A stretch of DNA of 64,000 nt from Sesamum alatum (lineage: Eukaryota > Streptophyta > Magnoliopsida > Lamiales > Pedaliaceae): positions 34,103,966-34,167,965 of the forward strand of contig JACGWO010000001.1 in the NCBI GenBank assembly GCA_034509735.1. The letters are read 5' to 3'. The stretch's first letter is position 1. Every line of letters begins with the position of its first letter. A program made the translations under genes and the position numbers. The notes below the pieces were generated by a model. The model saw nothing but the letters and a program-made list of their open reading frames with translations, did no database searches and was not told the DNA's origin. Below are positions 13,001 to 23,810 of the stretch, one piece after another.

Positions 13001-15737
13001 ATTTGACCTAGTCAAATTTAATCCTAGCCATCCATCTCCCCTTTTAATCTCAACCATTAATTTAATTTAATGAAATATTTAAAACCTATTTAAATATTCC
13101 AAAGGGCAATAAATAAATATAATGAATATAAATATTTATTCTAGGCCCATTAAATTAATTTTCTAATAAATTCAATTTATTAGATCAATCCCTTTTATCT
13201 AATAAAAGGAATTAATTCTCTCCAAGAAAATAAAGGACCCGATTAAATCAAATTTAATCATTTCATTTCTCCAATATTTAATTCTAAATTAAATACTTAA
13301 TGTGTGTGGATTGTGTGTGACTCTTTAGGTTCACCTTTCAGCTAGACTTGGTCGGATTCCTAGAATCTGCCCGTTACCATGGGTGGCCATCTAGCAACGG
13401 TCCATGGCACTAGAGACTAGGTGAATTTTCGGGGATGAACATTTAGGCTCTAACAGTACACTCGTCCTTCTGTCTACGGTCTCACCATTTAGGGTCTAGG
13501 GCACGGAAAATGCAGGTACCCATTTTGGACCTAAGTGTCGGTCTGTCCTTACTAAACGCCGCAAGGGAAACCTTCCCTTTTGTTCAGTTACTGTGGCCAC
13601 AGATTTGAGGGACAAGACACAGAGCATTTGTGAGACTTAACTGTCAATGCCTTTTGACAGGAGACAGATCCTTTCTTGGAAACTACTGTCACTCTGTACG
13701 CCAGAGTTGCACTAGACATGGCTTATGACTACTCAAGTGCTTCTTGGCAATCTCTCACCATATCTAAGATACAGACCTGACATACAGGTAAACTCAGCAG
13801 TTCCTCAAGTCAAAGGACTTGACCTGTACCGTTGGAACCGGGAACACACGTCATACCTAGCCGACCCTACTCAAGGCCCTCCGTAAGACGGTTCCCGCAA
13901 GTCACCTCAGTCAGCTGCTTCCTAGCAGGCTAACCCACTAACACTGCTTAGATGACCCTCGTCCCCCGTCGATGAAATACGACAGCAGATGCTTAGTGCA
14001 AGTCTCAAGGGGAATCTCGGTACCCATTTTCGAGATTCCTTGACTTGGAGCTTTCCGGATTGATTCGGCGGGACTGACTTCATGGACCTACCTCCAAGCG
14101 TAGTCCCAGTACCCGAAATATATTTTCAGTCCGTGGGCTTTGTTTGTGTAGTGAAAAGATGTGAAATGCAGATAAAGTGAACACAAACAAAGTAATGCCA
14201 AATGAATTCACTTTTTCATTCATTAATAAATTTATCAAAACACTAAAATTGTCTAGACATAGGTTACAGTTTGCCCGCCAAGATTGGCTATATGGTCACC
14301 TATTCTAACACCCCCTGGATTCTTTGATTCAATGGAGCATCTCTTGGTTCACTTACCGTACGAGGCTAGAGTAGGAGGTCCAGTGCAATATAGATGGATG
14401 TATCCTTTTTAGAGGTATTATTATTATTATTGTTGAAATTTTATAAAAATGTGCATAATTTTTTGCTTATGCATCTAATATTTTTCAATAGGTTCATCCA
14501 TACTTTGAAGAAAAAGGTGAAGAACAAAGTTGTTTAGAGGCTTCAATTTGTGAAGTCTACATTGTTGAGGAAATCTCGACCTTCGCTCCGCATTATTTTG
14601 AACCCGATGTTATTTGCAAAAGACGTAGACCTGAGAGAGGAATGACGATGGTTTAAACAATGAAGCAGTCGAACACATTTCTATTTTCAATCATCCCGGA
14701 TGTCCCTACGGTGCCTCAAAAATGAGGTACATCACTGGTAAAGAAAGACATGTTGTTGAGACTTATATAGTAGCCAATTATCCAGAAGCGCAACCATACT
14801 ATGAGTAAGTATTAAATATGTTTATTTGTTTAATACATAAATATCTATAGATTATTAATTAAAGTACATTTGTTACTATTGTAGGACCTTTTTGCATGAT
14901 TTGTATGAGCAGCATGATGTTGATACAGTTGACATTGATAGCATAGTTGCAATGCAATTTCTTCCATGGTTCAATACTTATGTAAGTTTTTGACAAGTTT
15001 TTGCTTATCTATATTGTAAACGTAGAACTGTTAAAATGGCCCAATATGTTCAATTTTTTTTTATGTAATAGGTTACAGATCCTAGTAATCAAATTACTGA
15101 TTCGATTTTGAAGATGCTTGCATGGGGTCCGTCACAACGGGTACTTACATGGCCAGCTTATTTTGTCAATTGATATAATTTCCACACTTTAACCCATGGA
15201 GAAGAGAAGAATACTATGAACAACGGGGTCTACGTAAGAAGCTCTAGTTACACAGACTCTGACAATGATTTTTTTGGATGGTTTGGATGAGGTAATACAG
15301 TTTGAATATGAATTTGAACATCAAAATATGCATGTTGTTTTGTTCAAGTGTAGGTGGGTTGATCCTACCAAAGGAGTGAAGATTCACCTGAAGTATCACT
15401 TAGTTGATGTAAACCACAAGTGTCTGTACTAGAAAGATCAGACGTTTACCCTAGCACAACAAGCTATCCAAGTGTACTATGCTCAATATCCTAGTTTAAG
15501 AAGAGATAAAGTTGATTGGATGGCTGTATGTAGGCTAGACGAAGTATTGAGTCAAGGTGGATTGATGCGGCATTTCAGTCGGATGAAGTCGAATCCGTTT
15601 GAGTGGTTACTATTGAAAATGAAATTCAACCTCTAGATGACATCAACGGCACACAATTTTTTGTTGATGAGGATAATGAAACGAAAGATGATGAAGAGGA
15701 CAATTTAGAAGGATACGAAACGACTGATGATGAATAA
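10099..15737 (+). pseudogene. TNP2-like CACTA transposase pseudogene, split by a solo LTR
   Basis: The product would be the DDE-type transposase that cuts CACTA ends. The ATG at 10099 (MLRELRKWMYEKNV) opens a transposon-associated domain (KIRCPCSICKN, then YNWTSHGE). A Transposase_21 core follows (DQPLYAGSETHS near 10610; EAWKHFNEIHQDFASEPRNI near 11080; SLIIPGPANPKRLIDIYLQP near 11275; ALMWTVNDFPAYGML near 11415). DUF4218 comes next (LEKIFPP, then after the LTR DSMEHLLVHLPYEA and GGPVQYRWMYPF), then a C-terminal DUF4216-like part (SYTDSDNDFFGW near 15250; YPSLRRDKVDW near 15490) and an acidic tail. Introns are visible, for example about 14419-14490. There are many in-frame stops (10169, 10693, 10768, 11597) and frameshifts. 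A (GAT)n run follows the stop at about 15750-15780. Confidence 0.9.
12322..14310 (-). mobile_element. Solo LTR (1,989 bp) inserted in the CACTA-1 transposase, TSD CCCCC
   Basis: The plus strand starts TGAAAGATTGTGGATCGTCC and ends CACCTATTCTAACA. It is flanked on both sides by CCCCC (12317-12321 and 14311-14315), a 5-bp LTR-type duplication. No internal region is present, so it is a solo LTR left by LTR-LTR recombination. It belongs to the same subfamily as the 3' LTR of Copia-3 at 56426. Removing the LTR and one CCCCC rejoins DUF4218 codons in frame, which confirms the boundary. Confidence 0.92.
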
Positions 15738-15749
15738 GCACTTAGACAA

Positions 15750-15783
<34 letters not shown>

Positions 15784-15789
15784 TTGATT

Positions 15790-16080
15790 AATTGAATATA
15801 ATGTATTTTGATGATTTTTATCATGATGTTTTATCTCATTTACTAATTGAAGAGTATATCATAAATTATTTATCTCATATCATTTTAAAAATATTTATTA
15901 ATTATAAAATATTTTTATCTCATTTATTAATTAAAAATATATCTTAAATCATTTATCTCATTTAATTTTAAAAATAATTTTATCTCATTTACTAATTGAA
16001 TAGTGTATCTTAAATCATTTATCTCATTTAATTTTAAGAATAATTATTAATTTTAAAAATATTTTAACTTTTTTACTATA
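15790..16080. other. AT-rich spacer downstream of the transposase
   Basis: Irregular repeats of TTTATCTCATTTA and TTAATTTTAAAAATA units. The same sequence in reverse complement lies at about 33780-34080 in CACTA-2, so it is an original part of the CACTA family. No gene is seen. Confidence 0.6.
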
Positions 16081-16660
16081 CACTTTCCCTTCTCATTTTT
16101 ACATAACTCTAAATTTTCCCCCCTTTCCCTCCCCATTTTTCATAATCTAATTCTCCCCCCCTCCCTTTCCCTCCCTCTTTCCCCCTCTCCCCCCTTCCCC
16201 ATACATTTTCAGCCACAAAATTCCCCCCCCCCTCCTTTTTCTCTCCTGAGATTTGCTCGTCGCCGCGAGGTTCTCTTCTCCTCCTTTCCTCTCCTCTTCT
16301 CTTTCTCCTATTTTATTTCCTCTATTTTTTTTTCAGTTTTTGTTTCCATTTTCATAGCCGTTGTTCGCCGCCCCGCCGCGCGAGGTTCTCTTCTCTATCT
16401 TTCCTCTCCTCCTCTTTTCTTTCTTCAATTTTTTTTCAGTTTTTGTTTCCATTTTCAGAGCCGTTGTCCCGCCGCCACAAGGTTCTCTTTTCCTCCTTTC
16501 CTCTCCTCTTCTTTTTCTCCTCTTTTCTTTCTTCTATTTTTTTTCAATTTTTGTTTCCATTTACAGAGCCGCTATCCGCTGTCCAACGCCGCCGAGGTTC
16601 TCCACTTTCTTCTAGTTTTGTTCAGTTTTTTATGCCCAAAACCCTTTTACTTGTTCAATT
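16081..16660 (+). repeat. Pyrimidine-rich tandem repeats of the CACTA family
   Basis: A C/T-rich run leads into about three imperfect units of roughly 100 bp. Each unit has GTTCTCTTCTCC, a CT tract, TTTTTGTTTCCATTT and a GC-rich block with GCCGTTGT or a similar core. The reverse complement at 33340-33730 in CACTA-2 carries two or more matching units. Open frames here are low-complexity artefacts. It could be the promoter or untranslated leader of the downstream TNP1-like gene; that is inference from position. Confidence 0.6.
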
Positions 16661-16665
16661 TTGTT

Positions 16666-16990
16666 TACTACAAGAAAAGAGGGTTTCAGAGACGGATTTT
16701 TTTCGTCTCTGAAGCCTACAAATCCGTCTCTGAAGAAAATTAGAGACGAAATTTTTCAATCAATAAATTTGTAGCTAAAGGTCCAATGGCTGATTCCGCA
16801 GCAGTTTTTCCGTCTCTGAATTTAAGATGGACAATTCCGTCTTTAAATCCATCTTTGAGTTCAAAAAAATGTAATAAAAAAACCATCTTTGAATCTGTGG
16901 ATAATTTGTCTCTAAATTTGTATATCACTCATAAATATCATCTCTAATTCCATCTTTGATTCTGTGGCTGAATCTATCTCTGATTTGATA
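16666..16990 (+). mobile_element. Left end of another CACTA-like element (AGAGACGG type), nested
   Basis: It starts TACTACAAGAAAAGAGGG, a one-base variant of the CACTACAAGAAAA terminus of another CACTA family. Then come repeated CCGTCTCTGAA and AGAGACGGA motifs in both orientations, which fade by about 16990. I did not find a matching right end, so it may be truncated. Confidence 0.5.
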
Positions 16991-17390
16991 GATGAAAACG
17001 ATAATTTTTGCACACCTACATAGATTTTGCATACAAAATCAATTTGCATTCGTCCAAAAAAGGAAAATGTCGTACAACTACAAAAGCCAACTCAGATTCA
17101 TTCACATGCTCCACTTTGCAACCAACTTGGCTTAAATAATCTTGGTTTCAACAAAAAGACGTTGGTCCAACTTGATCCTTGACATAGTAGTTGGTCTAAT
17201 TTGCACGAACTAGAAAAACAAAGGATCAACAGTAACATAAACATTGATCTTGTTTTGACATAATACACGCCCTCAGCTGGTGGTTGTGAAAACATCTTTC
17301 CTAACTGCATTAACCAATAACAAATGATCTCAGGATAAGGGCACTACAAAGTTCTAATACAGCAATCCAATTATTAAAGAGTCAAAAATA

Positions 17391-17670
17391 TCAAAGAAGA
17401 GTAGGATAAACATGACCTGGGCAGAGAGAGTGCTGTGGGATTTGATCAGTATTAGTTCTGCTCCAAGGAATTTCAAAAGACTGCTCCAAATATATAAGGG
17501 ATTGCTTCAACCACCACCGTGAAACTCGGACCGGGAAATATTGGCCTTCCTCTTTAGGACACCATATAAAAACAGGTAATAAACTCCCATCCCTTGCAGC
17601 AGCTGCTAAAGCTAGATCGTCTTCAATCCTCAAATCTCTCCTAAATCACACTTGCAGTTCTATTCCATTT
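17391..17670 (-). pseudogene. Cryptochrome N-terminal fragment (photolyase-homology region), captured and broken
   Basis: Minus-strand translation shows blocks typical of plant cryptochromes: FRRDLRIEDDLALAAAARDG, then FIWCPKEEGQ and SRWWLKQSL, and in another frame LGAELILIKSHSTLSA. Cryptochromes are flavin blue-light receptors; these blocks are the start of the photolyase-like alpha/beta domain. A stop replaces the Trp expected before FRRDL, and a frame change lies after LEQS. Only about 90 codons remain of a gene normally over 600 codons long, and no ATG is convincing. It lies inside CACTA-1 on the strand opposite the transposase genes, so it is most simply a captured host fragment. It looks CRY2-like more than CRY1-like, but that was not tested. 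Confidence 0.8.
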
Positions 17671-17831
17671 TTCAAGAATTCAACTTGTATGAGATATAAT
17701 AGAAGTAACCAAATGTTATTCTTGATCATTGTTGCATGCAGAATAGTGCTACCAAACAAAGATCTAAAATTGTGACCAACATTTCTAAGGAACATAAAAT
17801 TACTTGATGATATGAATAGTTAGCAACTTAC

Positions 17832-18550
17832 TTGGCATAAACTTGGATTGGCTGAGTAGTAGAGTCTCCAGAATATTCAATGAAAGGCTGCAACAAAAAC
17901 CATGAGTTGGGAGAATGAAAAATATAAATCAAAATAAATCATCAGATTAAACACTAAATTACAGCAACACAAAACACTGAATAGTTGTACGTAGATGCAT
18001 ATTCTGGTTTTCTATCACTTGAATACTCGAATCAGAAACAGGATGTCTATTTAAACAACCACTGGCACTAATGAACATTAACTGCTAGGTTATGTCCTCC
18101 AAAATATACTACTCAATACTTCTTCTCATTGCTCACTCTAAAGTACTGGAAAAATAGCACACAAAAACATTATACTTCTTCTCAGTGCTTACTCTAAAAT
18201 ACCTCTCCCAAATTTCTCAATAAAACTTTCACTTGCTACCAAGCATATATCAAGACGAAAGTAAGGAATTGAGAGCGTCATTTTCTATTCACCAAGTATA
18301 AATACCAGCTCATCGAGTAAATAAAACAATGTTCACATTTGCACCGATAATCTCACATTACCACACTCAGTTTCAGATGTATTTGTGCATCCTAACATCA
18401 AAATTGACAAATGTAATTCCATACTCATTTTTTCTAGACTTCATATGTCTGGAGTGAAAACATGACAATCGCTGGAGAAATTACCTGTTCTATTTCACTA
18501 ACTTCACTGGCTTTGCTACTCTGAACTTTAATGCATCTTCTTTCTGAAGC
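17832..18550 (-). pseudogene. Exon-like fragments of an unidentified host gene
   Basis: Two stretches on the minus strand look like exons with splice signals. One is 18550-18485 (acceptor TAG, donor GTAA), 66 bp, open in phase 0, containing KVQSSKASEVSEIEQ. The other is 17887-17832 (acceptor TGCAG, donor GTAAGT), containing EYSGDSTTQPIQVYA. A third candidate near 19145-19080 reads DEAPFTDESVVQHFQISDN. They run in the same direction as the cryptochrome fragment. I do not recognise the protein. They may come from one captured gene or be chance. Confidence 0.4.
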
Positions 18551-19140
18551 CTACCAAAGAATTATGATAGTGATATATTAGAAAAGAACAACAACGACAA
18601 TCACAAAGCTTAACAGATAATCAGAAATTGCTAAACAATTTAGTCTAAATTGTTACTTCACAGATTCCTGCCGGAAAAGGTGATACATATAAGATATAAA
18701 GGTGTTGAATCAAATCTACCTACAATTGCCCTAGATTTAAGTAGATCGGGAAAGAAATTCCACGTTGCCTCACTGTATTCACCACCAAGCATAGTACATC
18801 AACAATCTGGTTATCACAATAAATTCACTTCATGAAGAAACATAAATACAGTAAAGGCCTCAGCCTAATTTTAACCAGATAAATTATTTCAGACTATACA
18901 TTTAGCATATAAAGAGGGATAAGTTGAATATGATATTCTTATGCCCTCCCTACAAGTGAGACTCCAGGAGTTTCCAATGAGTCAAAGTATGATGTTATAT
19001 TCTGAGAAAGTAAAGAAAAATAAGTCATTATGATCAGAAAGATTATATTATTCTTGTAAACAATTTTTATGGTCGTCCTAACAATTATCAGAAATTTGGA
19101 AGTGTTGTACAACACTTTCATCCGTGAATGGAGCTTCATC

Positions 19141-20410
19141 TTGAGAAATTAAAGGTAAGTTTATCCATCACAAGGATGACTAAACCATAGAATTTTTATT
19201 TGTAAAAGCATCTACAGTTTTGATCTTTTATTCATATGACACATTTCTAAAATTTAAAAGGGGATCAAATGAATAAACTTCAAGACTTGAAAATATATAG
19301 GGCTCATGCGGCTGCCGACAAATCATTTCAGTGCAGTTAACAGACTACATATCAATAAACATTGATTCACTCAAGTAACAGAGCATGAGATTGTTGTTTA
19401 TCTTTTCCCTCTATGAACTAAAAACTGTTGTATCTGAAAAAGATGATGAGTTCTAAATGCCCACAAAAGTTAATTTCTTTATAAGCAAATCCTTGCTCTA
19501 ATCAGATGTAGAATCTTGAGTAGTTAAGTGAATGCCTATCTCTTGCAGCATTACCTAATGTTACAATAGCATAAGACTATAAACTAGTTTTCAAGAGGGC
19601 AACATTTCGCTATAGATACAACGGAACTCACTCAAATCCCCTTCTGAAAGTGCTATTCTACCACTTCTTTTGAAATTGATGATGTGATGTTTTCTTAGGG
19701 TTAGTTCTGTACCTTACTGGGAGCTTGCCATGATAGTTTTGATTGGTAGGACACTACAATTGCTAGTCTTATCCATCTTTTTTACTTAATATTAATTGCA
19801 TTCCAAGTTGATGCCTTGCTTAATCTATTACCACTATAACATTGTTCGTTAGATTATTACCACAAGTTGTTATAAGACACTTGGTAGTCAAGTATGTTAC
19901 TCTGTTGGTTCTTTTTATAGCCTCATGATATCCAAGGTTTACGTCATTCAAGGTAATAATGATATTACATCCACAATGACACATCAGCGAATTATGCAGT
20001 ATGCAATCGGGATATGAAAAATTCAATACTGTACATTAAACAACAAAAATGAGGAAATAGAATGTACAAATATTTCAGAAAGAAGAATATATACAAAAAT
20101 GAGGATAATTACAGCAAAAAAACAGGCTCATATGAGAGAGTTGAAAGGATAAATAATTCACATAGTATTATCAACATAACTTGGAATCTATATGACAAAA
20201 TATGGAAAAAGAGTTAGAAAAGAAGAAAATAGGAAAAATGACAACATAGTTTCTAGCACAAGAATAACAAGGGTAAGCGTTAAAATTAGAATAAAGAAAA
20301 TACAATTTGGTTTCAAAAATTTAGTGTAAGATTTAAATGTTTAACTTTTAGTTTATGTGAATATTAATTACTTTTTGTATTGTTATCATATTGTTGTATT
20401 ATATTTTGCA
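19141..20410. other. AT-rich interior of CACTA-1 with no recognisable gene
   Basis: No domain, repeat array or paired termini were found. It may be intronic or flanking sequence brought in with the captured fragments, or 5' sequence of the TNP1-like gene. Confidence 0.5.
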
Positions 20411-20411
20411 G

Positions 20412-21290
20412 AAATGTTACACATGGGATCCAAGGCTTCAAACCCAAATCAGCAAAAGTTATAATTCTAGGGTCGGAAAATGGATCAGAGAGGCGATGTC
20501 GTGATGTAGGAAGACGAAAATGAGAGCTGGTTAGATGTCTGATGAAGTTTGGGCAGGGTTGCAGAAAGAGTGGGGTGGTGAAAAATTTAAACCCATCTCA
20601 GTAGTTAATAAGAAGAATCGTCAAACAAACATTGCATCTGCATCTACAATTTATCGAGGTGGTTTTGCTTCTGTTTCAAAACACAAACGGAAGTTGGTAG
20701 GATATAAAATAATTTATTTTTTTATTTTCTAAATAATAATTGATTCTTTTACTCAAGATTCATCTTTGTTTTTTTGAAAATTTGTTAGGAGGAATCACTC
20801 GGTCGCCCGCCGACACTTATTCAGCAGGTGGAGGAGTGTTGGAAAACAAAACAAGGCAATTAGGCTGGTCCGAGAGTGGCGGATGCAGTTGTAAGTTTTA
20901 TATTATTTACATTGAAATCAAAGTAAATAATTTAATTTATTTCCAAATTATAAAGATTCTTAATTGTAATAGGAAAAAATTTCAAAAGCTGAGTGATGAT
21001 CATAATATTGCTTTCTCAAAGTCTACCGAAGTCATCTTCGAGTCACATCGGTTAACAATCAACAACTATGGTTGGAAGCAATTGGAAGAGCAAATAAGGG
21101 CCGAGTTTGGGGGATTGGCTCGGAGACAAGGATTTATACTTGTTCTAACTCGACTAGAACAACCAATCTCACTCCAGTACCGGAGCACCATGAATTAGAG
21201 TTGGTACAGAAGTTGTTTCATGAAAACGAGAACATGAAACGACAAATAGAGCGCAACACTAGAAAGATGGAGAAAATAATGAGTTTTTGA
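20412..21290 (+). pseudogene. TNP1-like gene of CACTA-1 (Transposase_24 / Ptta-En/Spm family)
   Basis: The second CACTA gene encodes a protein thought to bind the subterminal repeats and help TNP2. The first exon begins after a TTTTGCAG acceptor near 20411. It includes MSDEVWAGLQKEWGG and IASASTIYRGGFASVSKHKR. The second (about 20790-20890) has EESLGRPPTLIQQVEECWKT followed by a stop. The third, from about 20975, ends in a WLEAIGRANKGRVWGIGSE block and an amphipathic tail (LFHENENMKRQIERNTRKME) that stops at 21288-21290. The GS/GRVWG(I/L)GS and GGSAS-like blocks are typical of the family. The in-frame stop in the middle exon makes it a pseudogene unless an intron skips it. Confidence 0.78.
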
Positions 21291-21389
21291 ATTATCATTA
21301 TTATAAGTATTTTGCCTTAAATATATTCTCATATTTGAATTTTCTTGTTAGAGTTAAATTAAATATATTTTTATTATTGAATATAAATT

Positions 21390-22023
21390 ATGAAATTGTC
21401 GTTGCAATTATCGTTGTAAACTAAAATAATTTTGCAATACATTGTCGTTGCAATTATCGTGGTGAAATTTGCAATGGATTGTCGTTGCAATTGTCGTTGT
21501 AAACGGAAATTAATTTACAACGAATTGTAATAAATTATGTCGTTGCAAGTTTTGCAACGGAATATCGTTGCGAAAAATTATTGTAATATTGCAACGACTT
21601 CCATTGCGAATGTCGTTGCAAATAAAATGATTTTGCAACGGATTATAGCTAAATATTTCGTTGTAAAATTTACAGCGGAATGACATTGCAACCATTCCGT
21701 TGCAATATTGCAACGACATTTCGTTTCAAATAAAATCCAATTTTGCAACAAATTGCCATCAACTTTGCCACGAATATACCATCGCAAAGTCGTTGCAAAA
21801 TATAAAAAGTCAACTTTTTTTAAATAACGAATTTTGCAACAGAATTTTGCAATGGATAAAAAAACCATGGCAATATTTCTGCAACGAATAAAAAATCCGT
21901 CGCTATTATAGTAGTGGTACCTATAGCAAACGAAAAATTTTTCGTTGCGAAATTCCGTGGCAAATCTGTTTTGCAATGAATTTTTTCATGAAATCCGTTG
22001 CTATAGGTCTATTTTTTGTAATG
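21390..22023. repeat. Right subterminal repeats and terminus of CACTA-1
   Basis: Dense GTCGTTGCAA, TTGCAACGG and complements, ending in TTTTTTGTAATG. The block is alignable in reverse complement with the left end of CACTA-2 (31415-32060), including a GGTACCACTGCTATA-like segment. It is therefore the other end type of this family. Confidence 0.85.
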
Positions 22024-22139
22024 ATGATATTTTCATTTATTTGTATAAGAATGCAAGAGAGAGAGTTAGAAGAAATAAAATGAAGGCAACATATATATAT
22101 AAAAAATCATGGAACGTAAAGCACTGGAATGTTATTTGG

Positions 22140-22890
22140 AACTCCACAATAGATGTTAGAATTTAGCCGTTGCACCAGACTTAGGCATGGTTTCAAGAGC
22201 GGTAACTGGAACAGAAAATAGCAGTTGTAGTATATTTGGAACGGGTATTGTAACACAACATTGTCTATCTATAGAAACCATTCCAAATTGTAACACCTAT
22301 TGGAACGATAACTGGAATACAAAAATAACCGTTGAAATTTAGCCATTATGTTGCCTTTGGAGCGGATCTTCAAATACAAAATTTTCTATCTATTGACGTC
22401 GTGGCTAATTGTAACTCACATTGGAATAGTTCTTGTAACACAAAATAAATTTGACAAGTACCATAATTAGGAACGGTTTGTATTACAACGTTTTATTAAG
22501 ACATAAATTGTCTCAATTTGTATCTCTTTTTGGAACAACGTTTTCCACGTTCCCTTGTTCCAATGGGCCGTTGGACGATATTTGGAACTGTAGCCATTTT
22601 CTATACACATCTCGCTTCAGCTGCCACGAAAGTGTTCCAAAATGTGCTACAAAATTTTTCCGTTCCCTTTCTAGAACGGTTTATAGTACCAGAATTTGTA
22701 ACACAACCATTTGAACGATAGTGGTAACAGTATTTTTTGTTTCCAATAATTTTGGATTGAGTATAACACGAATGTGACGTCAGCGGTGGGTTTTTTGTTC
22801 CTCATAATGAGTTCCTATGATCGTTCCAACTTGGATAGTGATTTGGAACAGTCACGCTATCCATTCCAAATCCCGTGCTTTTTTGTAGTG
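22140..22890 (+). mobile_element. Right end of a third CACTA-like family (GGAACG subterminal repeats)
   Basis: Repeats such as TTGGAACGG, CCATTCCAAA and GTAACACAA lead to GCTTTTTTGTAGTG at 22877-22890, a canonical CACTA right terminus. A related end, TTATTTTTGCAGTG, lies at 23059-23072. No left end is identified. The part from 22412 onward is duplicated at 26551 (terminus about 27025 in copy 2). An 87-aa frame here is repeat translation, not a gene. Confidence 0.6.
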
Positions 22891-23072
22891 ACGGGTTTTA
22901 TGGAACAACCTCATAAAAAATAATTGGAATGGGTTTTTTAACGCTTATCCAGTTAGAAAAACGTCAAATTTCTCTAGAACGCCTTGATGATATCAACAAT
23001 ACACATCCATTCCAAAGTCGTTGAAAATCCATTTCAAATTATCCATTCCAAATTCGAGTTATTTTTGCAGTG

Positions 23073-23252
23073 ATTGAAGCTCATAGTAATTGGATATATG
23101 TCCCACAATCCCACACAAGTAACATAAGTTCCCTACCCATTCATTTTCGGGATGAACAACAGTTTACGTTCAAGGAATTGAGTGAGTGTTTAAATGATTC
23201 TACCACTCTAGATGTTCGGGTCAACTTTCATAGATTGTTGCAGTGTCTGTAA
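23073..23252 (+). other. Unidentified short open frame (copy 1)
   Basis: A 60-codon frame (starts MIEAHSNWIYVPQSH with ATG counted from 23070). It follows directly after a CACTA-like terminus. A less open extension past the stop contains LQRQVNE and LEWQKLYVKLESQ, a polar helix-like tail. It may be the last exon of a TNP1-like gene, but I cannot support that. An identical frame lies at 27203-27385. Confidence 0.3.
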
Positions 23253-23802
23253 AACAAGACAGTGCTAGGGCTAAACTGGAAAAGGTTCCAGCGATGGCAC
23301 TCCAACGCCAAGTCAACGAATAACTTGAGGTCTCTGAAAGAGAGAAGTAATATTTGGAGTGGCAAAAGTTGTACGTGAAGCTGGAGAGCCAATATTTGTA
23401 AATGTCTGTTAAATTTTATAATTTCACGTGCACCCTTGATCTAAAAACATGATGCCAGCGACAAGGCTGAGACACTATCAAGGTATGACGCATGTACTTT
23501 TCAATAAGTACGGGGGTCTCGCGAATACCTTGGTACTTAGATAATATTTAATGATAAAGAGCTCCAAGGTTGGAGCTTGAATGCTTTCTTGGGAAAGTCT
23601 CTCCAGAGCCCTCCCTGATAATACCATATAAATATAGCCCTTGGTTGATCTTCAAGGTCTAATGAAGCGTCATAAATATCCCCACGTCACATAAGTAAAG
23701 CGTGCTGACCACGGTTCCTTGCCATCCTTTGGTGCCGTGCAAGAGTGGCTTCCTGATATCTATTGATACACTGACTTCTGTAGCAACATTGTTTCCGCAT
23801 CA
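23253..23802. other. Unassigned sequence between open frame and hAT-like element
   Basis: Single-copy-looking sequence (present again in copy 2 at about 27386-27933). No gene or repeat was recognised. Confidence 0.4.
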
Positions 23803-23810
23803 ATACAAGC

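Larger units (their letters stand above)
9133..22023 (+). mobile_element. CACTA-1: 12.9 kb CACTA (En/Spm) transposon, TSD ATG
   Basis: The left end is CACTACAAAAAAAC at 9133. The right end at 22012-22023 is TTTTTTGTAATG, the inverted terminus with one change (CATTAC for CACTAC). Both are flanked by the 3-bp duplication ATG (9130-9132 and 22024-22026). Inside are subterminal repeats of GCAACGG motifs at both ends, a TNP2-like gene and a Transposase_24 gene on the plus strand, and foreign material between them. A solo LTR adds 1,994 bp with its TSD. Both transposase genes have stops, so the copy cannot move on its own. CACTA-2 at 31.4 kb is a shorter relative in the opposite orientation. Confidence 0.9.

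Noticed and set aside
17342..17352. CACTACAAAG as a possible CACTA terminus
   Set aside because: No subterminal repeats follow and no paired end was found; a chance match.
22451..22714. 87-codon frame (again at 26590)
   Set aside because: Lies in GGAACG subterminal repeats of a CACTA-like end; its conservation is only due to the tandem duplication.
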